Part shown: piece by piece, positions 31,514-35,574 of the stretch
Layout of the letters: each line of letters starts with the position of its first letter
Numbering within the stretch: the first letter of the stretch is position 1
Origin: an uncultured Fibrobacter sp.
GTDB taxonomy: Bacteria; Fibrobacterota; Fibrobacteria; Fibrobacterales; Fibrobacteraceae
Assembly: GCF_937877005.1 (NCBI RefSeq)
Contig: NZ_CALEFV010000253.1
Location: forward strand, 1 to 35,574
Length of the DNA stretch: 35,574 nt
Reading direction: 5' to 3'
Program-made: the position numbers and the translations under genes
The notes under the pieces: generated by a model
Database searches by the model: none
Told to the model about the DNA's origin: nothing
What the model saw: the letters and a program-made list of their open reading frames with translations, nothing else

Positions 31514-32543
31514 TTTCATACATTAGGGCGATCAGGAAGTTCAGGCGGAATTTCAGCAGCCAGCAAAACTTTTTCTCATTGCCAACGAGCCTGAGTTTCG
31601 GAACAGCGACAATCGATTCAGCATACGGACTTGACTTCAGCAATTTTCCATACGCTCTATACCTTGTCCAAAAACTTTTTTCGCTCCCCTTAAAAAAGAA
31701 TCCGCGCAAAGCCATCTTTTTTAAAAGAAATAAGATACGCGCATAATAGGCGTCTTGCAGAATTTCAATATCACCACTAGCGGACATGAATTCTTTCACG
31801 TAGAAAGCAATTTTTCCGCAGTCCTCGACTAAGCGGTCTTCATTAACGTGACAAAGAGAATTAGGCAGGATCCTGTAATGATAGGTAAGTACCTGTTTAT
31901 AGGCAACAACTTTCGCCTCATGGAAAACCTGCAACGCAAAGAGTCCGTCTTCGTACAATTTCATGGAAGACGAAAAGCGCAACATCCCTTTCATTAGCAT
32001 TTCCCGGCGAATCAACTTAGACCAAAGAGCCGAGAACATGTAGCTGCAGCTTGCGCTAGGGTATGGCGAATAGCCCTTGTACAGGACCATGCGTTGGACC
32101 GAAGAAATGTCCTTCTTATCCGTAAAGACAAATTCCTTCGCAAAAAAACGATGTTCCGTTTCAGGCCTACCATCCTTCCATATCCAGTGATCCGTAATCA
32201 CGACGTCCGCACCGGTACACAAGGCTTCCTCGTATGAGACTTGCAAGGCACCTTTGTCCAGAAAATCGTCCGAATCCACGAACAGCACGTATTCGCCGCA
32301 AGCCGCGGCAAGGCCGTCGTTGCGAGCCGCCGACACGCCGCCGTTCGCTTTGTGAATCACCTTGATGCGGGCGTCTTTCGCGGCATATTCATCGAGAATT
32401 GCAGGAGAATCATCCGAGCTTCCGTCATCGACTGCCACCACTTCCCAGTCCGAAAAAGACTGAGCAAGCACGCTATCGATACATTCACGCAAATATTTTG
32501 CGGAATTATAGACCGGAATGACAATACTGACTTTAGGCGTCAT
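31491..32543 (-). CDS. GT2-family glycosyltransferase
   Basis: The 350-residue enzyme starts with the GT-A core: VSIVIPVYNSAKYLRECIDS, VDDGSSDDS (38-46), a GGVSAARNDGL stretch and the DSDD metal/nucleotide motif at 90-93. It transfers one sugar from a nucleotide-sugar to the growing lipid-linked unit at the cytoplasmic face. The sugar is unknown. A UDP-sugar derived from UDP-glucuronate is possible given the ugd gene upstream. The C-terminal third is basic with hydrophobic stretches, suggesting membrane contact. Its start overlaps the end of licD by 11 bp, and its stop lies inside the wzy-like gene. Confidence 0.92.
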   Translation of the reverse strand: MTPKVSIVIPVYNSAKYLRECIDSVLAQSFSDWEVVAVDDGSSDDSPAILDEYAAKDARIKVIHKANGGVSAARNDGLAAACGEYVLFVDSDDFLDKGALQVSYEEALCTGADVVITDHWIWKDGRPETEHRFFAKEFVFTDKKDISSVQRMVLYKGYSPYPSASCSYMFSALWSKLIRREMLMKGMLRFSSSMKLYEDGLFALQVFHEAKVVAYKQVLTYHYRILPNSLCHVNEDRLVEDCGKIAFYVKEFMSASGDIEILQDAYYARILFLLKKMALRGFFFKGSEKSFWTRYRAYGKLLKSSPYAESIVAVPKLRLVGNEKKFCWLLKFRLNFLIALMYEIRARLLR

Positions 32544-33363
32544 CGCTTACCGTCTGCAGAGCGTGATGATTGCGGTCATCAGCCTTAGGCGGCGTCATGT
32601 AGTCGCCATAAAGCTGCGTACAGACAAAGTCATAATCTTCGGGGCCACAAATTTCGGTATCTTCGAACGGATACATTTTGCCCTTGCCGTAATACTTCTT
32701 ATGGAACATCTCGCGGAACTTGTAGGCGCCCATGGCGTTCACCAGATAATCCGACTTTTCGTACGGAGTCGCAGTCAGCGCGCGTTCCAAGCGGGCAAGG
32801 CATTTCTTGGTATCAAATAATTTCTGGATCGGCGTATGCAGACCAATCCACACTAAAATTCGTTCGTGCAGCGGGCGCCCTTTCTTGTTCACATCGACTA
32901 GGCGGTCAAAGCAAGAAAAACGGTACAGGGCGCGCAACAGCAGCACTTCAAAGACCTTCAGCTTGCGAAGCAAGGCATTGTTCGGCATGGCGTCCAGCGG
33001 GAACAAGTCTATCCAGGCGAAAGTTTCTTCCGCCTTCAGTTTGTCATGACGTACAACCTTGAAGGTCGTATCTTCAATATGTCCAAAGTAACGAATGCAG
33101 TCTTCGGAATTCTTGTACGAGCGGAACTTGATATTGCTCGATTCCGGCAGGCCTTCCAAGATCTTGCAAAGGCGCTCATAATCCGGGCGCGGAATACCGA
33201 CATCAATATCGTCATCCCAAGGAATAAAGCCCTTATGACGAACTGCGCCCAGCAGTGTTCCGCCCAGGGCATAGTATTCAATATGATTATCTTTACAGAC
33301 TTGCTGGAAATATTTCAGCAAGTCCAGTTCCTTCAGTTGCAGAGCTCGCAGGGATTCATCCAT
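32533..33363 (-). CDS. licD: LicD-family phosphotransferase (copy 1)
   Basis: The 276-residue product has the LicD nucleotidyltransferase-fold motif GGTLLGAVRHKGFIPWDDDID (34-54) and a later YGDYMTPP element. The family moves phosphocholine from CDP-choline (LicD of Haemophilus and pneumococcus) or ribitol-phosphate from CDP-ribitol (human fukutin and FKRP). No choline uptake, kinase or cytidylyltransferase gene is visible, whereas CDP-polyol genes are, so polyol-phosphate transfer is favoured by context. ATG 33363 is taken as the start; a GTG directly before it overlaps the previous stop and is possible. It is paralogous to the next gene upstream. Confidence 0.92.
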   Translation of the reverse strand: MDESLRALQLKELDLLKYFQQVCKDNHIEYYALGGTLLGAVRHKGFIPWDDDIDVGIPRPDYERLCKILEGLPESSNIKFRSYKNSEDCIRYFGHIEDTTFKVVRHDKLKAEETFAWIDLFPLDAMPNNALLRKLKVFEVLLLRALYRFSCFDRLVDVNKKGRPLHERILVWIGLHTPIQKLFDTKKCLARLERALTATPYEKSDYLVNAMGAYKFREMFHKKYYGKGKMYPFEDTEICGPEDYDFVCTQLYGDYMTPPKADDRNHHALQTVSDDA

Positions 33364-33365
33364 CA

Positions 33366-34214
33366 CTACGCCTTCTGTTCTTCAAGGTAGGCGTCGTGAA
33401 CGTTCTTATCACAGTCGTCCGGTTCCTTCATGTAGTCACCGTACATCTGAGTCAATACCGCATCGCTGTTTTCAGGGCCCAAAAGTTCCATGTCCTCGAA
33501 GGTGTAAAGCTTTCCCTTGCCGTAATAGGACTTCGGGAACATCTCCTTGAACTTGTACTGGCCCATGAAATTCACAATCCAGTCCGAATCCTGCACCTTG
33601 TATTTACGGAGCAGGCTATCCAATTTCACAAGCCATTTTTTGTAGTCGCGATGGCCACCCAAATGAACATTCTTGACTAGCGCAATAATGACGCGTTCAG
33701 ACAGAGGACGATGCGGGCGTTTCAGATTCACTTTGTCGAAGCAGGCAACATGGTAACAAAGGCGAACCCACAGCAGGCGAATCATATGAATGCGGCGCAT
33801 TAGCCAATTATTCGGCATACCGTCCAGCGGGAAAATATCAACCCAGAGGTTTTCCTTCCTGGACACGATACTTCCTTCGCGACTCATTACGAAGCGCTTG
33901 TCTACGATTCTCGAAAAATAGTAGTGATGGTCGGAATCGTCACGATAGGAGCGCAGTTCCAGATAATCCGGAAGATTCTTGGAAATCGTTTCCAGAAAGC
34001 GTTCGTAATCATCGCGAACGATACCGATATCAATATCGTCATCCCAGGGAATAAAGCCCTTATGACGGACGGCCCCCAACAGGGAACCACCCAGCAGGAA
34101 ATAAGGAATCGAATTATTCTCCAGGAACGGCTTAATTTCCTTGAAAATATTCAAAATTGACAGCTGCGCCTTAGAAAGGGGGACAGGCTGTCGTGTTTTT
34201 GAATCAAGCCCCAT
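33366..34214 (-). CDS. licD: LicD-family phosphotransferase (copy 2)
   Basis: The 282-residue product shares the GGSLLGAVRHKGFIPWDDDI motif (from residue 42), the WVDIFPLDGMPNN segment, a YKFKEMFPKSYYGKGK stretch and the YGDYMKEP ending with copy 1. The two arose by tandem duplication and have diverged over most of their length. Two LicD enzymes in tandem suggest either two successive polyol-phosphate additions or two different acceptors. The gene starts 2 bp after the ugd stop. Confidence 0.92.
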   Translation of the reverse strand: MGLDSKTRQPVPLSKAQLSILNIFKEIKPFLENNSIPYFLLGGSLLGAVRHKGFIPWDDDIDIGIVRDDYERFLETISKNLPDYLELRSYRDDSDHHYYFSRIVDKRFVMSREGSIVSRKENLWVDIFPLDGMPNNWLMRRIHMIRLLWVRLCYHVACFDKVNLKRPHRPLSERVIIALVKNVHLGGHRDYKKWLVKLDSLLRKYKVQDSDWIVNFMGQYKFKEMFPKSYYGKGKLYTFEDMELLGPENSDAVLTQMYGDYMKEPDDCDKNVHDAYLEEQKA

Positions 34215-34216
34215 TA

Positions 34217-35574
34217 TTACTCCGCCTTCCCCTTGCCTATGCTGGACACTTCGAAGCCAATCCTCCTTAAAGCTTCGGCGTCCAAAATATTACGACCATC
34301 AAATACGAACGCAGGTTTCGCCATACCCTTGTAGATTCGCGACCAGTCAAGTTCGGCAAAACATTTCCATTCGGTACAGACCACCACGGCATGAGCGCCC
34401 TCGGCAGCCTTGTACGGATCTTCTTCAAACTGCACCTGGTCAATCACGTCCTTCAGGTCGCGCTTGGCATCGGGAATAGCCTTCGGGTCGGTAACGACCG
34501 GCTGCGCATGTTCGGCGAGCAGGTCGCGAACGACAAGATTTGCCGGACTTTCACGGGTATCGCCCGTATTCGCCTTGAAGGCAAAACCGAACACGGCAAT
34601 CTTCTTGCTTGCAATAGTATTGAACATGGTCTCGAGCATGCGGTCCACCACACGGTGAGTCTGCCACTCGTTGATCTTCACCACCGATTCCCAGTAGGCG
34701 GCCACCTCGGGCAGTCCGTAGTAACCGCACAGGTACACGAGGTTCAAAATATCCTTCTTAAAGCACGAACCACCGAAACCGATGGATGCCTTCAGGAACT
34801 TGGGACCGATACGGCGGTCCTTGCCCATCACGTAGGCGACTTCATCCACGTCGGCGCCGGTCTTTTCGCAGAGGGCGCTAATGGAGTTGATAGAGCTGAT
34901 ACGCTGCGCCAAGAAGGCGTTAGCGGTCAATTTCGTGAGCTCGGAGCTCCAGAGGTTCGTCGTGAGGATTCGGTCGCGCGGCACCCAGTGGGCATACACA
35001 TCCACCAGTTTCTGGCAGGCGGCAAGACCCGATTCCGTCTGATGGGATCCGATAAGCACGCGATCCGGCTCAAAAAGGTCGTTGATGGCGGTACCTTCCG
35101 CCAAGAATTCCGGGTTAGAAAGCACTTCAAAGTGCAGGCCCTTGTCGTTAGAGTTCAAGATTCGTTCCATGGCGGCAGCGGTACGCACCGGGAGCGTGGA
35201 CTTTTCCACAATAATCTTGCCTTCATCGGCAATTTCCAGGATGTTGCGAGCCGTCTTTTCCCAGTACTGCAAGTCAGAAGCCTTGCCGGCACCATGGCCA
35301 AACGTCTTGGTCGGGGTATTCACAGAGACAAAGATAATGTCCGCTTCCTTGATAGCAGAGGGGATATCGGTGCTAAAGAAGAGATTACGGCCACGGGCAC
35401 GCTTCACCACGTCATCAAGGCCGGGTTCAAAAATCGGGAGGTTGTCGCTATTCCAGGCATCAATACGGGCCTGGTTGATATCGACCACAGTCACTTTCAC
35501 ATCGGGGCACTTGTCGGCGATAACAGTCATAGTGGGGCCACCGACATAGCCCGCGCCAATGCAAAGAATCTTGG
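34217..35574 (-). CDS. ugd: UDP-glucose 6-dehydrogenase, animal-like type, N-terminus cut by window edge
   Basis: This oxidises UDP-glucose to UDP-glucuronate with NAD+. The frame continues past the internal ATG at 35530 to the window edge, adding KILCIGAGYVGGPT, the NAD-binding Rossmann start, so the true start lies beyond the window. Catalytic Cys is seen in ASIGFGGSCFKKD, and the EKSTLPVR, NPEFLAEGTAI and FAFKANTGDTRESP motifs are intact. Segments such as TANAFLAQRISSINSISALCE, DRILTTNLWSSELTKL and NLFFSTDI are very close to animal UGDH and unlike the common short bacterial Ugd. The product can feed uronic acids or pentoses into the polymer. Confidence 0.94.
   Translation of the reverse strand, partial: KILCIGAGYVGGPTMTVIADKCPDVKVTVVDINQARIDAWNSDNLPIFEPGLDDVVKRARGRNLFFSTDIPSAIKEADIIFVSVNTPTKTFGHGAGKASDLQYWEKTARNILEIADEGKIIVEKSTLPVRTAAAMERILNSNDKGLHFEVLSNPEFLAEGTAINDLFEPDRVLIGSHQTESGLAACQKLVDVYAHWVPRDRILTTNLWSSELTKLTANAFLAQRISSINSISALCEKTGADVDEVAYVMGKDRRIGPKFLKASIGFGGSCFKKDILNLVYLCGYYGLPEVAAYWESVVKINEWQTHRVVDRMLETMFNTIASKKIAVFGFAFKANTGDTRESPANLVVRDLLAEHAQPVVTDPKAIPDAKRDLKDVIDQVQFEEDPYKAAEGAHAVVVCTEWKCFAELDWSRIYKGMAKPAFVFDGRNILDAEALRRIGFEVSSIGKGKAE

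Noticed and set aside
32533..34214. Phosphocholine decoration system
   Set aside because: LicD proteins suggest it, but no choline transporter, kinase or cytidylyltransferase is present in the window.

Overview
The window looks like chromosomal DNA from a cellulolytic Gram-negative bacterium of the Fibrobacter type. This is inferred from gene content, not from a marker gene. It carries a GH8 endoglucanase with a C-terminal sorting-type domain, a PorV-like outer-membrane protein of the kind that serves type IX secretion, several outer-membrane barrel proteins, lipoproteins, and short dispersed palindromic repeats between genes. There are no rRNA or tRNA genes, CRISPR arrays or intact insertion sequences.

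Layout. Positions 1-894 hold the 3' part of a PorV/PorQ-like barrel gene, which converges on a type 2 (eukaryote-like) isoleucyl-tRNA synthetase (1071-4256, minus). Next is an AT-rich accessory patch (about 4.6-6.7 kb). It holds a secreted WHH-type nuclease toxin candidate with a small exported partner, and the remnant of a Vsr mismatch endonuclease. A sugar module follows: a GH13 lipoprotein glucosidase and a sugar-porter transporter (6716-10028). The GH8 endoglucanase lies on the minus strand (10193-12289). A tightly overlapping minus-strand operon (18775 down to 12506) encodes an outer-membrane protein, a Gfo/Idh/MocA oxidoreductase, an SppA protease fused to a barrel-like N-terminus, a CNNM/CBS membrane protein and an acyltransferase-3.

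The most striking part runs from 18819 to the right edge. It is a surface-polymer locus made of teichoic-acid-type parts in an apparently Gram-negative cell. The plus-strand operon (18819-31513) encodes a CotH-kinase lipoprotein, an IspD/TarI-like cytidylyltransferase, an extended SDR, two tandem CDP-polyol phosphotransferases (TagF/TarL family), a Wzx-type flippase, an LtaS-like membrane phosphotransferase, a third divergent TagF-like enzyme, an exported endonuclease/exonuclease/phosphatase-fold enzyme, TagD, and a Wzy/WaaL-type protein. A converging minus-strand set (35574 down to 31491) encodes UDP-glucose dehydrogenase, two LicD-family transferases and a GT2 glycosyltransferase.

Working model (inference): TagD supplies CDP-glycerol, and the IspD-like enzyme with the SDR supplies a second CDP-polyol such as CDP-ribitol. 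TagF-like and LicD enzymes place phospho-polyols on a glycan that also receives sugars from GT2. Wzx and Wzy export and polymerise it, and LtaS-like and phosphatase-like proteins modify it outside the inner membrane. An ISPD-like enzyme beside two LicD proteins resembles the human ISPD-FKTN-FKRP ribitol-phosphate pathway, and no choline genes are visible in the window.
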